From positions 1 through 7,187 of the forward strand of contig CAIXAQ010000574.1 of the NCBI GenBank assembly GCA_903917425.1: 7,187 nucleotides of DNA, written 5' to 3'. A program made the translations under genes and the position numbers. Origin of the DNA: an uncultured Bacteroidales bacterium. Lineage in GTDB: Bacteria; Bacteroidota; Bacteroidia; Bacteroidales; UBA4417. Below are positions 1 to 6,757 of the stretch, one piece after another; positions within the stretch are counted from its first letter, which is position 1; each line of letters starts with the position of its first letter. The notes beneath the pieces are model-generated. The model saw only the letters and a program-made list of their open reading frames with translations. It did no database searches and was not told where the DNA came from.

Positions 1-573
1 AAAACCACTATTGTAGCTCCTTTTAGCGGAATTGTAACCGCCAAACTTACCGAGGTCGGCGCTTATGCCGCACCGGGCGTTCCTCTGCTACAGCTCACAG
101 ATATTTCGCTGTTGAAGTTCACGGCCAATGTGCCCGAAAAAGAACTGAGTCAATTCAAAATGAACCAGTTGTACACACTTTCAGCCGATGTGTACTCCGA
201 AACTCCTCTCACAGGAAAAGTGACTATGACGGGAAGTAAATCCAATATGGGTAATAGTTATCCGGTTCAGCTTTCGGTTAACAATACATCTGATCTTAAA
301 ATCAAGTCAGGGATGTTCGGGAAAGTTCAAATAAAAAGTTCCGATTCTGAAAATCAAATCATTATCCCTGCGTCCGCAATTGTTGGATCCAATATTCAGC
401 CACAGGTTTACCTGGTAAAAAACGGCAAAGCGGTTTTGCAAAACATCACCCTTGCGAACAGGATACAGAACAAAGTTATAGTGTCAGCGGGTTTGGTGAC
501 AGGCGATATTATTGTCACCAACGGTTTTATAAATCTATTCGACGGAGCAAATGTAACCCTTAACGGCAATTGA
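1..573 (+). CDS. RND efflux periplasmic adaptor (membrane fusion protein), C-terminal part
   Basis: The 5' end is cut by the window; 190 codons are open in frame 1 from base 1 to TGA at 571-573. Fragment residues 4-30 (IVAPFSGIVTAK, then a Gly-rich turn and PLLQLTDISLLK) look like the second half of the lipoyl/barrel-sandwich domain of HlyD/AcrA-type adaptors. Residues about 35-115 look like the beta-barrel domain, ending in SGMFGKVQI. The rest, starting IIIPASAIVG, looks like the membrane-proximal domain. Adaptors of this family bridge an inner-membrane RND pump to an outer-membrane channel across the periplasm. The RND permease gene starts 398 bases after this gene ends, with one small gene between, so the adaptor probably serves that pump. 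The signal sequence and the coiled-coil hairpin lie outside the window. An internal start within the fragment is unlikely because homology-like sequence continues to base 1. Family assignment is strong; substrate is unknown. Confidence 0.93.
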   Translation, partial: KTTIVAPFSGIVTAKLTEVGAYAAPGVPLLQLTDISLLKFTANVPEKELSQFKMNQLYTLSADVYSETPLTGKVTMTGSKSNMGNSYPVQLSVNNTSDLKIKSGMFGKVQIKSSDSENQIIIPASAIVGSNIQPQVYLVKNGKAVLQNITLANRIQNKVIVSAGLVTGDIIVTNGFINLFDGANVTLNGN

Positions 574-576
574 ACC

Positions 577-960
577 ATGAACAACAGAACGAGTGGTATT
601 GAGAAAAAAGGTTTTGAGTATGCATTTAAAATCGTGCATTGCTACAATTACCTGGCTGACGCGAAAAAGGAAAATTATTTTTCGAGCCGGCTTTTAAAAA
701 GTGGTAACGCCATACTCCACAGCATCGAAGAAGCTCAGGCTGCGAAATCGAAACCTGATTATTATACCAGTTTATCTGCTTCTGGTAACGAAGCGCGAAA
801 AACAAGAACGTACCTCAACCTGCTCAAAGCAGCCCATGTTCTGGAAACAGAAGCCGCTGATGAACTACTCAAAGAAACCGAGACCTATTGCAAGGCTCTT
901 TCCCTCCTTTTATCATCATCCGGAATTAGAAAAAGTGTTGATTTTACAAAAATACAATAA
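577..960 (+). CDS. Four-helix-bundle protein (S23 / 23S rRNA intervening-sequence protein family)
   Basis: This 127-residue protein starts 3 bases after the adaptor stop and ends 10 bases before the permease start. The pattern fits the four-helix-bundle 'IVP/S23' family: helix 1 around FEYAFKIVHCYNYLADAKK (13-31), then SSRLLKSGNAILHSIEEAQAAKS (36-58, with the family-typical IEEA at 50-53), a third helix with NEARKTRTYLNLLKAAHVL (71-89), and a final helix from about 95 to 113. Members are all-alpha and form oligomers. Some were first found inside 23S rRNA intervening sequences, but most are stand-alone genes of unknown function. No signal peptide or membrane segment is visible, so it is probably cytosolic. 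Its position inside an RND operon is the notable point. The ATG at 577 is the first in frame and fits the tight spacing; there is no clear Shine-Dalgarno site. A role in efflux would be speculation. Confidence 0.85.
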   Translation: MNNRTSGIEKKGFEYAFKIVHCYNYLADAKKENYFSSRLLKSGNAILHSIEEAQAAKSKPDYYTSLSASGNEARKTRTYLNLLKAAHVLETEAADELLKETETYCKALSLLLSSSGIRKSVDFTKIQ

Positions 961-970
961 CTGACAAGCC

Positions 971-3900
971 ATGAACATTACTCAACTATCAATCAACCGC
1001 CCTTCGCTGATCATCGTTATTTTCAGTGTATTCGCCTTATTGGGAATAATAGGTTTTAAAAACCTGGGGTATGAACTGTTGCCCGACTTTAACCAGCCTG
1101 TAGTTGTAATAAAAACAATGTACCCGGGTGCCGAACCCAATGAAGTGGAAACGTCTGTTTCAAGAAAAATAGAGGATGCGCTTTCGAATCTCGAAGGAGT
1201 GGATTACCTGGAAACCAAATCCATGCCCAATGCTTCCATTATTATTGCCAACCTGAAATATGGAACGGATCTGAACATTGCCATGCAGGATGCACAGCGC
1301 TATATCGACAATATCAAAAAAGACCTTCCGGCAGATATTCAAAGCCCGGTAATGAGCAAAGTTTCGCCCAACGATTTGCCAATCATTTCGATTAGTGCCA
1401 CCAGTAATTTGCCGGGAACAGAGTTTTATCAGAAAATGAAGGATGAAATCCTGCCGCAAATCCAGCAATTAAAAGGAGTAGCCGAAATTACCCTGCTCGG
1501 AGGCGAAGAACGCGAAATCCAGGTGAAAGCAGATCAGGACAAACTAAAACTGTATAAAATTTCACTTTACCAGGTTGTGGATGCCATTAATCGTTCAGGA
1601 ATTGATCTGCCGGCCGGGAAAGCGCAAACCGATAAAGAAAGTAATTCCGTCCGCCTGACCGGGAAATTCTCAAACGTTGATGACATTATGAATGTACAGA
1701 TTGCGATGCCTGCCTCCGGAATGCCGGTTTATGTAAAAGATGTGGCATCTGTTATCGATGGCGTGAAAGAAATAAGTTCGGTAAGCCGCTACAACGGAGT
1801 GAACGGGATAGGCCTTTTATTGAAAAAGCAAGGGGACGCCAATGCCGTGGAAGTTTCGAAACTGGTTCATGCAAAACTTGCCCAGATCGAAACTGCTAAC
1901 TCCAAATCCGGGGTGAAATTTATAGTCGCCGACGATTCAACCGACATGACAATTGCCGCAGTAAATTCAGTGGTTGACGACCTGATCCTGGCGGTAATCC
2001 TGGTTTCGCTGGTTATGTTCCTGTTTTTACGAAGCTATCGTAACTCTTTAATTGTATTGATCGCAATCCCAACCTCGTTAATTACCGCCTTTGCCGTGAT
2101 GTGGCTGATGGGATTCACCTTAAACCTGATGACCTTGCTCGCTATGTCGCTAATTATCGGGATTCTCGTGGATGATGCCATTGTTATCCTGGAAAATATT
2201 CAGCGGCACATTGATATGGGAAAAGATAAACGGGATGCCGCATTAGAAGGACGTATGGAAATTGGTTTTTCGGCCATTTCAATTACCCTGGTCGACGTGG
2301 TGGTTTTCCTGCCCATACTGTTCTTGCAGGTTTTTGTAGCCGATATGCTCAAACAATTCTCAATCGTAGTAATAACAGCCACGCTCACCAGCTTGTTGGT
2401 AGGTTTTACCCTGGTGCCCTGGCTGGCTTCGCGGATTGGGAAAAAGGAAGACTTACATCCCACCAACTTCATGAACCGTTTTCTGCTTTGGTTCGAAAGG
2501 CAATTAACCTCATTTATCGATTGGTATGGCCATCAGCTGGAATGGGTGCTCAGCCACAAGCTTATCTTTTCAGGAATAGTTATTTTCCTTCTGGTGATGA
2601 CGGGTGCTATGCTGAAACAAGGCATTATTGGCAAGGAAATGATGTCGACCGGCGACCAGGGGAAGTTCCGTTTGAACCTCGAATATGATAAAACAACCAC
2701 CGTTCAGGAAAACAATATCAGGACCCAGCAGGTTGAGAATTTTATCCTGCAGCAGCCCGAAGTGGCAACACTTTTCAGCAACATTGCCGGTCCAAGCACA
2801 GGGATTGGAAGTTTAGGCGTTGGTTCTGCCAATATATCGGAGTTTACCATTCAGCTGAAGCCGGAAAAGGAAAGGAACATCAAAACGGAGGCTTTTATGA
2901 AATCGCTTCGCGAAGAGCTGAAGAAAGAATTTTCGGGAGTTAACTTTTCGATGGCAGTTTTGGGCTTATTGCCAAAACAGGCACCCATAAAAATAACCCT
3001 GAGTGGAAACGACCTGAACCTGGTAATGAAGACAGGGAATGAACTGAAAGCTGCTATCGAAAAAATACCCGGTGCCGATAATGTTCAGCTATCGGTTGAA
3101 GAAGGAAGCCCTGAATACAAAGTGATTCCTGACAAAGATAAAATGCAGCGTTTAGGATTAACCACGGCTTATGTAGGATTAAATCTTAGAACAGCCATTA
3201 CTGGCAATGATGATGCCACCTTAACCGAAAAAGGCACCGAATACCCGGTTCGTATTTGGCTCGATGACTTCGACCGCAGAAACTTTGAAGACGTGCAGCG
3301 CCTTTCCATCGTAAATCCAATGAACATCCCCATTGAAGTATCACAATTTGCAGAAGTGAAACAGGATAATTCACCTTCATTACTCGAACGCTTGGACCGG
3401 CAACCCTCCGTTACCATTACCTCAGAATCGTTTGGCAGGCCTTCGGGAACTTTAGCTGATGATGCGATAAGCTTCCTGGAAACGCGCCCCTTGCCCGAAG
3501 GTGTAAAACTTACCTGGGGTGCTGATATCAAAACGCAGAATGAAAGTTTCGGGGCATTAGGCTCGGTTCTGCTTATCTCATTTTTATTGATTTACCTGAT
3601 TATGATCGCCCTTTACGACAGTTACATCTATCCTTTCGTGGCTTTATTTGCCATACCAATGGCTGCTATTGGTGCTTTCCTTGCCTTAAACTTATCATTA
3701 AACGATTTAACCTTGTTTGCACAGCTCGGATTGATCATGCTTATGGGGCTGGTAACAAAAAATGCCATCCTGATCGTGGATTTCACCAACCAGCTAAAAG
3801 CCCAGGGCAAGTATTTTAAAGACGCCCTGATCATCGCGGGTAAAGAACGTATGCGGCCTATTTTAATGACAACCCTGGCTATGGCTATCGGAATGTTGCC

Positions 3901-4099
3901 CATTGCATTAGCGCAGGGAACGGCAAGCGAGTGGAAAAACGGGCTGGCATGGGTTATTATCGGTGGCTTGCTTTCATCAATGATCCTGACTGTTTATTTG
4001 GTCCCGATGATGTATTACATAGTGGATACGATAAAGGAAAAACTTGCTAACCGCAAGGTGAGCCGTAATGTAGATAAGGCGAATTTGAGTGGGGAGTAA
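971..4099 (+). CDS. RND efflux permease, HAE-1 type (AcrB-like), complete
   Basis: At 1042 residues this has the normal length for hydrophobe/amphiphile RND pumps, which exchange protons for drugs or other amphiphiles as inner-membrane trimers. TM1 lies at about 10-30, followed by a porter region with PGAEPNEVETSVSRKIEDAL. A TM2-6 block covers about 335-490. TM7 is near 530-550, a second porter region runs from about 560 to 860, and a TM8-12 block covers about 862-1020. The TM4 motif GILVDDAIVILENI gives D401 and D402, matching AcrB D407/D408. K930 in GLVTKNAILIVDF matches K940. R960 and T967 in ERMRPILMTTLAM match R971/T978. The proton relay therefore looks intact, and VDDA rather than the metal-type motif argues for HAE-1 over a heavy-metal pump. 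The start at 971 gives the canonical amphipathic N-terminus MNITQLSINRPSL. It follows the adaptor and helix-bundle genes closely. Substrate cannot be predicted. Confidence 0.97.
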   Translation: MNITQLSINRPSLIIVIFSVFALLGIIGFKNLGYELLPDFNQPVVVIKTMYPGAEPNEVETSVSRKIEDALSNLEGVDYLETKSMPNASIIIANLKYGTDLNIAMQDAQRYIDNIKKDLPADIQSPVMSKVSPNDLPIISISATSNLPGTEFYQKMKDEILPQIQQLKGVAEITLLGGEEREIQVKADQDKLKLYKISLYQVVDAINRSGIDLPAGKAQTDKESNSVRLTGKFSNVDDIMNVQIAMPASGMPVYVKDVASVIDGVKEISSVSRYNGVNGIGLLLKKQGDANAVEVSKLVHAKLAQIETANSKSGVKFIVADDSTDMTIAAVNSVVDDLILAVILVSLVMFLFLRSYRNSLIVLIAIPTSLITAFAVMWLMGFTLNLMTLLAMSLIIGILVDDAIVILENIQRHIDMGKDKRDAALEGRMEIGFSAISITLVDVVVFLPILFLQVFVADMLKQFSIVVITATLTSLLVGFTLVPWLASRIGKKEDLHPTNFMNRFLLWFERQLTSFIDWYGHQLEWVLSHKLIFSGIVIFLLVMTGAMLKQGIIGKEMMSTGDQGKFRLNLEYDKTTTVQENNIRTQQVENFILQQPEVATLFSNIAGPSTGIGSLGVGSANISEFTIQLKPEKERNIKTEAFMKSLREELKKEFSGVNFSMAVLGLLPKQAPIKITLSGNDLNLVMKTGNELKAAIEKIPGADNVQLSVEEGSPEYKVIPDKDKMQRLGLTTAYVGLNLRTAITGNDDATLTEKGTEYPVRIWLDDFDRRNFEDVQRLSIVNPMNIPIEVSQFAEVKQDNSPSLLERLDRQPSVTITSESFGRPSGTLADDAISFLETRPLPEGVKLTWGADIKTQNESFGALGSVLLISFLLIYLIMIALYDSYIYPFVALFAIPMAAIGAFLALNLSLNDLTLFAQLGLIMLMGLVTKNAILIVDFTNQLKAQGKYFKDALIIAGKERMRPILMTTLAMAIGMLPIALAQGTASEWKNGLAWVIIGGLLSSMILTVYLVPMMYYIVDTIKEKLANRKVSRNVDKANLSGE

Positions 4100-4100
4100 A

Positions 4101-4260
4101 ATGTGGGATGGCGAATGTCGGATTTCGGATGTCGAAGTTGGGAAGTTGGATGTGGGTGGTAATTTACAGGCAGAGATCCGGGTTTTGGAGAGGCTTCTGA
4201 CTTGCGACTTCCGTCTCCTGACTCGAACCGTCAAACTCCGTACTCCTTGCTCCTGACCTC
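4101..4260. repeat. Degenerate G-rich / C-rich inverted repeat between operons
   Basis: The left half (about 4101-4158) is a run of related short words such as GGATGGCGAATGTCG, GGATTTCGGATGTCG and GAAGTTGGGAAGTTGG. The right half (about 4192-4260) carries their approximate complements, such as ACTTGCGACTTCCGTCTCC and CTCCGTACTCC. A clear pairing core is GAAGT-TGGG-AAGT at 4134-4146 against ACTT-GCG-ACTTC at 4200-4211. The gap between 4100 and 4290 holds no credible gene. Such a structure could act as a transcript end or a barrier between the efflux operon and the next genes, but there is no classical hairpin plus T-run. I recall similar degenerate GGATTTCGGATGTCGG-like spacers in Bacteroidota genomes; this was not searched. 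Confidence 0.6.
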
Positions 4261-4290
4261 ACAAATCCACCATTCTTAATCCCTCTAATA

Positions 4291-4740
4291 ATGAAAAGAA
4301 CACTCAATCTGCTTCAATTAACTTTAATCATCTTACTCCTCTCATCCTTCCACAATCAAAAAAAGGAAACATACAATTTAACAATTGAGGTAAAAGATTT
4401 ACGCAATTCAAGCGGCACGGTGCTTTTTGCCGTGTACAACAGGGAAGATGCTTTTCCTGACGAGCACTATAAAAAGTACCTTAAAAAAGTTACAGGGAAA
4501 ATTGTGAAAGGGACTTCAACCGTAACATTCGAGAGCCTTCCGGCTGGAAAATATGCGGTTAATATCCTTCATGATGAAGACAATGATGGAAAAATTAAAA
4601 AAGGGCTGATTTTACCCAAAGAAGGAATCGGGTTTTCCAATTACCAATCCATCGGCTTATCTAACAAGCCTTTATTTTCGAAAGCATCATTCAATTTGCA
4701 GAGTGATAAAGTACTGAAAATCAAAATCATTTATTTGTAA
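4291..4740 (+). CDS. Secreted DUF2141 domain protein
   Basis: The protein has 149 residues. Residues 1-20 form a basic start and a hydrophobic stretch (LLQLTLIILLLSS), suggesting Sec export; no lipobox Cys is present and the cleavage site is unclear. The mature part fits DUF2141. A beta-strand pair LTIEVKDLRNSSGTVLFAVYN sits at about 30-50. It is followed by TVTFESLPAGKYAVNILHDEDNDGK ending at 101, split here as TVTFESLPAGKYAVNIL and HDEDNDGK (94-101). LPKEGIGFSN is at 108-117. The acidic HDEDNDGK turn resembles a calcium-binding loop, but binding is only an inference. The function of DUF2141 proteins is not established; they are small all-beta proteins common in Bacteroidota and Proteobacteria. 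The stop is 8 bases before the next start, so it is probably co-transcribed with the phospholipase-like barrel gene. The ATG at 4291 immediately precedes the signal sequence and no better start is visible. Confidence 0.85.
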   Translation: MKRTLNLLQLTLIILLLSSFHNQKKETYNLTIEVKDLRNSSGTVLFAVYNREDAFPDEHYKKYLKKVTGKIVKGTSTVTFESLPAGKYAVNILHDEDNDGKIKKGLILPKEGIGFSNYQSIGLSNKPLFSKASFNLQSDKVLKIKIIYL

Positions 4741-4748
4741 GTGATATA

Positions 4749-5645
4749 ATGAAAAGCCAAACAGGATTGCTGCTGTGTTTACTGTTTCTTGTCGTTCGCG
4801 GTAATGCGCAGGAAAAAGAGCCTTTGCAGGGGATCGGTCTGCCTGTAATTTCGCAGGTAAACCAGGGAAGCAGCTATATTACTTTCCCTACTGATATTGG
4901 TAACATTGAGCCTTTGATGTTTGAGGCGAATTTGATTCCGAATTTTTACATCCGCAAAAGCAAAAATTCCCGCTTAATGGGTGTGTTTACGCCACAGATT
5001 ATCCTTCGGATGTATGATGAAAGGTCCTATCCGGTCCGCACGCCAAGCTATATCCCACAGATAACTGTATATTATATGCTTACAAAGTTTGCGAGTTCCC
5101 AAAACCTGAGTTTATACGGTCGCTACGCCCATCACTCCAATGGGCAGGATGGGGATTTCTTCCTGGATAACGGTGAAGTGAACTTACTTTCCGGCGATTT
5201 CTCTACAAATTATATTGAAACAGGTTTTATTAAAACACATTTTAATACCCGCTTCAACGCTTACCAGTTTTTCAAAACGTCAATCGAAATTCACCCTCAG
5301 GGCTGGGGCAGCGATGAGCTCGAAGGTATCTACTGCCGTTATCGCTGGCATAACGCAGTTTCCATTTTTAAGCTGCCAGCCAAAGAAACCAGGAGTACAA
5401 AGAACAATGCCGATATTTCCTTAAAAGGCGAGGCAACCTGGATGTTTGGCAATGTGAATAATCTGAACGCGATATCAGCTCAACGGCTTAACCTGAGTTT
5501 AACCTTTTATTATCATCCAAAGTTTCTTGAGGATATCGGACTTTTTGTTCAGTATTATCACGGCTCCGATTATTACAACATATATTTTGAACATAGGTTG
5601 GATGTAATTCGGTTTGGATTGATGACCGAAAAATTGAGGTTTTAG
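4749..5645 (+). CDS. Outer-membrane phospholipase A (OMPLA/PldA)-like beta-barrel protein, divergent
   Basis: The protein has 298 residues with a signal peptide at 1-20 (hydrophobic LLLCLLFLVV, cleavage near GNA-Q). The remainder has alternating beta-strand character and ends in Phe, as expected for an outer-membrane barrel. The key match is YAHHSNGQ: H128 and S130 fit the H-x-S-N-G motif carrying the catalytic His and Ser of OMPLA (E. coli H142, S144). N154 in FSTNYIETGF is a candidate for the third residue (E. coli N156). The C-terminal QYYHGSDYYNIYF followed by RFGLM (268-292) resembles the end of OMPLA (a Y-x-HG turn, then strands with RVGVGVM). OMPLA hydrolyses phospholipids in the outer leaflet of the outer membrane using calcium and dimerisation. 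Oddities are the 24-residue Ser-Asn spacing (12 in E. coli) and the lack of the usual S-W-N. It could therefore be a phospholipase or a related barrel that has lost activity. It follows the DUF2141 gene by 8 bases. Confidence 0.72.
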   Translation: MKSQTGLLLCLLFLVVRGNAQEKEPLQGIGLPVISQVNQGSSYITFPTDIGNIEPLMFEANLIPNFYIRKSKNSRLMGVFTPQIILRMYDERSYPVRTPSYIPQITVYYMLTKFASSQNLSLYGRYAHHSNGQDGDFFLDNGEVNLLSGDFSTNYIETGFIKTHFNTRFNAYQFFKTSIEIHPQGWGSDELEGIYCRYRWHNAVSIFKLPAKETRSTKNNADISLKGEATWMFGNVNNLNAISAQRLNLSLTFYYHPKFLEDIGLFVQYYHGSDYYNIYFEHRLDVIRFGLMTEKLRF

Positions 5646-5717
5646 TTCGCTTCGGTATCTGATAGACTTGATTTAAAGCTGAGAATTATAACTAAACATG
5701 AGATTGATTTTACGGCG

Positions 5718-6149
5718 ATGTTAAAGAAATACAGAAATATCATCAGTGCAATTCTGATCCTGGTTTCGCTTGATTCACTCAGTCAAACAGTAAATTATTC
5801 ACCTGAGTATTTCGGGCCGAACGCACTCCCTGTCCCTGAGTTTACGGATGCTACAATTGCGGAATATACTACCGCCAGCGTTTCGTGGAATTATTATTCC
5901 GGTTTTGGCGACCGTACCTTAAATCCATATTTAAAAGCAGAAATACCATTGATACGCAAAAAGGTATCGTTTAAAATATGGGGCACAGCCGCTGAACGAT
6001 ATTTTACTTCTACCGAAATCACCGATAAACGCGAATCAACGGAAGAGGACCTGTCAGGCTCCGCTACCGCACGAATCCTTTCGTGTGGTCATAAAAAACC
6101 CTTGCTGCCGCTCAAATCCTTTCGCCTGGTAAAATCTTCAACCAGCTAG
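5718..6149 (+). pseudogene. Exported protein gene, apparently truncated at about 6066 by repeat-rich DNA
   Basis: The open frame encodes 143 residues. Residues 1-22 are a signal peptide (KK, hydrophobic IISAILILVSLDSL, cleavage near SLSQ). Residues 23-116 read like a soluble or barrel-lining Bacteroidota protein (VNYSPEYFGPNALPVPEF, SWNYYSGFGDRTLNPYLKAE, then IPLIRKKVSFKIWGTAAERY). I recall a longer uncharacterised Bacteroidota family starting with YSPxYFGPNALPVPE, so this looks like an N-terminal fragment. From codon 117 the translation becomes low-quality (basic, Ser/Leu-rich, no strand pattern). It coincides with a 10-bp hairpin and a 17-bp direct repeat, then stops at TAG 6147-6149. Other frames downstream do not restore the protein, so this looks like replacement or deletion of the 3' half rather than a simple frameshift. 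The gene is 72 bases after the phospholipase-like gene and may belong to the same transcript. Function unknown. Confidence 0.6.
6066..6145. repeat. Hairpin and near-duplicate 17-bp direct repeat at the broken gene end
   Basis: ACCGCACGAA (6066-6075) pairs with TTCGTGTGGT (6080-6089) around a TCCT loop, ten pairs including one G-T. Overlapping it, CCGCACGAATCCTTTCG (6067-6083) recurs as CCGCTCAAATCCTTTCG (6108-6124), 15 of 17 identical with a 41-base period. The second copy is followed by a small hairpin, CTGGT (6126-6130) with ACCAG (6141-6145), with a 10-base loop. This begins where the coding character of the upstream gene ends. Confidence 0.7.
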
Positions 6150-6231
6150 TTTTATCAGATTGATATTCTGGGTAATTGCGCTTTTGGTATTCTTGCTTAA
6201 TTGTATCGCGCACCGGGCATCCGCTTCATAA

Positions 6232-6277
6232 GTTTTTTCCGCGATAAAGGTATTCCTTATTGCCTATCGGAAAAAAC
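6232..6277. repeat. Hairpin with 10+3 bp stem
   Basis: GTTTTTTCCG (6232-6241) pairs exactly with CGGAAAAAAC (6268-6277). After a 2-base bulge, ATA (6244-6246) pairs with TAT (6265-6267), and GG (6249-6250) can pair with CC (6263-6264) below a 12-base loop. It is followed by CCGCTAAAGCCC at 6285-6296, a word that recurs in variant form after two other hairpins (6494-6505, 6684-6695). It could terminate transcription, but there is no run of T after the 3' arm. Confidence 0.75.
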
Positions 6278-6330
6278 GTTATTCCCGCTAAAGCCCTATT
6301 ACAAAAATACCACACGCCCACGCTCAGCCA

Positions 6331-6428
6331 GTGGTGGATGGTTCCATGTGCTTTTTCCTGTCACGGTATTTGCAGGAAAAAGCAAATACACCGTGGCGCG
6401 CCAGGAAAAAAGCACATTCCGCCACCAC
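6331..6428. repeat. Long two-tier hairpin with duplicated 3' arm
   Basis: The outer stem is GTGGTGG (6331-6337) with CCACCAC (6422-6428). The middle stem is ATGTGCTTTTTCCTG (6346-6360) with CAGGAAAAAAGCACAT (6402-6417, one bulged A). The apical stem is CACGGT-ATTTGC (6362-6373) with GCAAAT-AC-ACCGTG (6382-6395), closed by the loop AGGAAAAA. The bases CAGGAAAAAGCA at 6373-6384 are an extra copy of the 3' arm and pair perfectly with TGCTTTTTCCTG (6349-6360), so two exclusive folds are possible. GGCGCGCC (6395-6402) is a perfect 8-base palindrome within it. Confidence 0.85.
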
Positions 6429-6430
6429 AC

Positions 6431-6512
6431 GCTACTTTTCATAATGGGCTCTTATGGTCTTGGTAGAAAGCCCATAAGCCCATTATGTACTATCGGGCTA
6501 AAGCCAAGTAGC
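6431..6512 (+). repeat. Hairpin with apical TTGGTAGAAA, copy 1
   Basis: An outer stem GCTACTT (6431-6437) pairs with AAGTAGC (6506-6512). Inside it, CATAATGGG (6440-6448) pairs with CCCATTATG (6479-6487). After a CT bulge, CTTATGG (6451-6457) pairs with CCATAAG (6472-6478). Above this come a T/C mismatch, a C6459-G6470 pair and the apical TTGGTAGAAA (6460-6469). The apex may close further as TT/AA around GGTAGA. CGGGCTAAAGCC lies on the 3' side at 6494-6505. The shared apex defines this as one of three related elements, all in the + orientation. Confidence 0.85.
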
Positions 6513-6557
6513 CACTGTCTGCACCAACCCTTCCTGCCCACTCCACCCACTTTCCAA

Positions 6558-6640
6558 GCCGTTAAATCAGCAGCACTCTATATTTTAATGGTATGCTGAG
6601 CGTAGCCGCAGCATGCTTGCACTGCTGCTAATTTAACGGC
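6558..6640. repeat. Long inverted repeat enclosing a TGAGCGTAGCCGCA-loop hairpin
   Basis: The outer arms are GCCGTTAAAT (6558-6567) with ATTTAACGGC (6631-6640), one C/A mismatch, then AGCAGCA (6569-6575) with TGCTGCT (6623-6629): 17 pairs in 18. Enclosed is a second hairpin, GTATGC (6591-6596) with GCATGC (6611-6616, one G-T), with the 14-base loop TGAGCGTAGCCGCA. The loop resembles a REP-like palindromic unit that I recall as common in Bacteroidota (GCTGAGCGNAGCCGAAGC type; not searched). A related loop recurs at 6952-6965. The outer GTTAAAT/ATTTAAC resembles integron attC core boxes but in the wrong order. Confidence 0.85.
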
Positions 6641-6646
6641 ACACAC

Positions 6647-6688
6647 AGCGGCACATGTCGCCTTGGTAGAAAGTCAACATAAGCCGCT
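6647..6688 (+). repeat. Hairpin with apical TTGGTAGAAA, copy 2
   Basis: AGCGGC (6647-6652) pairs with GCCGCT (6683-6688). After an AC/AA internal loop, ATGT (6655-6658) pairs with ACAT (6677-6680). Next come a C/A mismatch, G6660-C6675, a C/T mismatch, C6662-G6673 and the apex TTGGTAGAAA (6663-6672). The stem is weaker than in the other two copies and unrelated to them in sequence. CCGCTAAAACCC follows at 6684-6695, overlapping the 3' arm. Confidence 0.75.
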
Positions 6689-6757
6689 AAAACCCGCCCA
6701 CTTACAGTTTTACAAGAGAAACAAGCCGTTCAGAAAAGGATAACAAGTCAGTTCTAC

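Noticed and set aside
3977..4234. Minus-strand 85-codon frame across the permease end and the spacer
   Set aside because: Most of it is antisense to the permease and the rest is low-complexity repeat; no independent support.
6232..6277. Rho-independent terminator for the 5718 gene
   Set aside because: The stem is strong but there is no T-run after the 3' arm, and it lies over 80 bases after the stop among other hairpins.
6331..6428. CRISPR-like repeat array in the hairpin region
   Set aside because: Repeats are not regularly spaced, arms differ between units, there are no uniform spacers and no cas genes are nearby.
6201..6599. Plus-strand 132-codon open frame over the hairpin array
   Set aside because: It runs through three strong palindromes, has a Pro/His/Lys-rich irregular composition, and shows no domain or motif.
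6558..6640. GTTAAAT...ATTTAAC arms as a possible integron attC site
   Set aside because: attC sites have RYYYAAC at the 5' side and GTTRRRY at the 3' side; here the order is reversed on both strands, and no cassette gene or integrase is visible.
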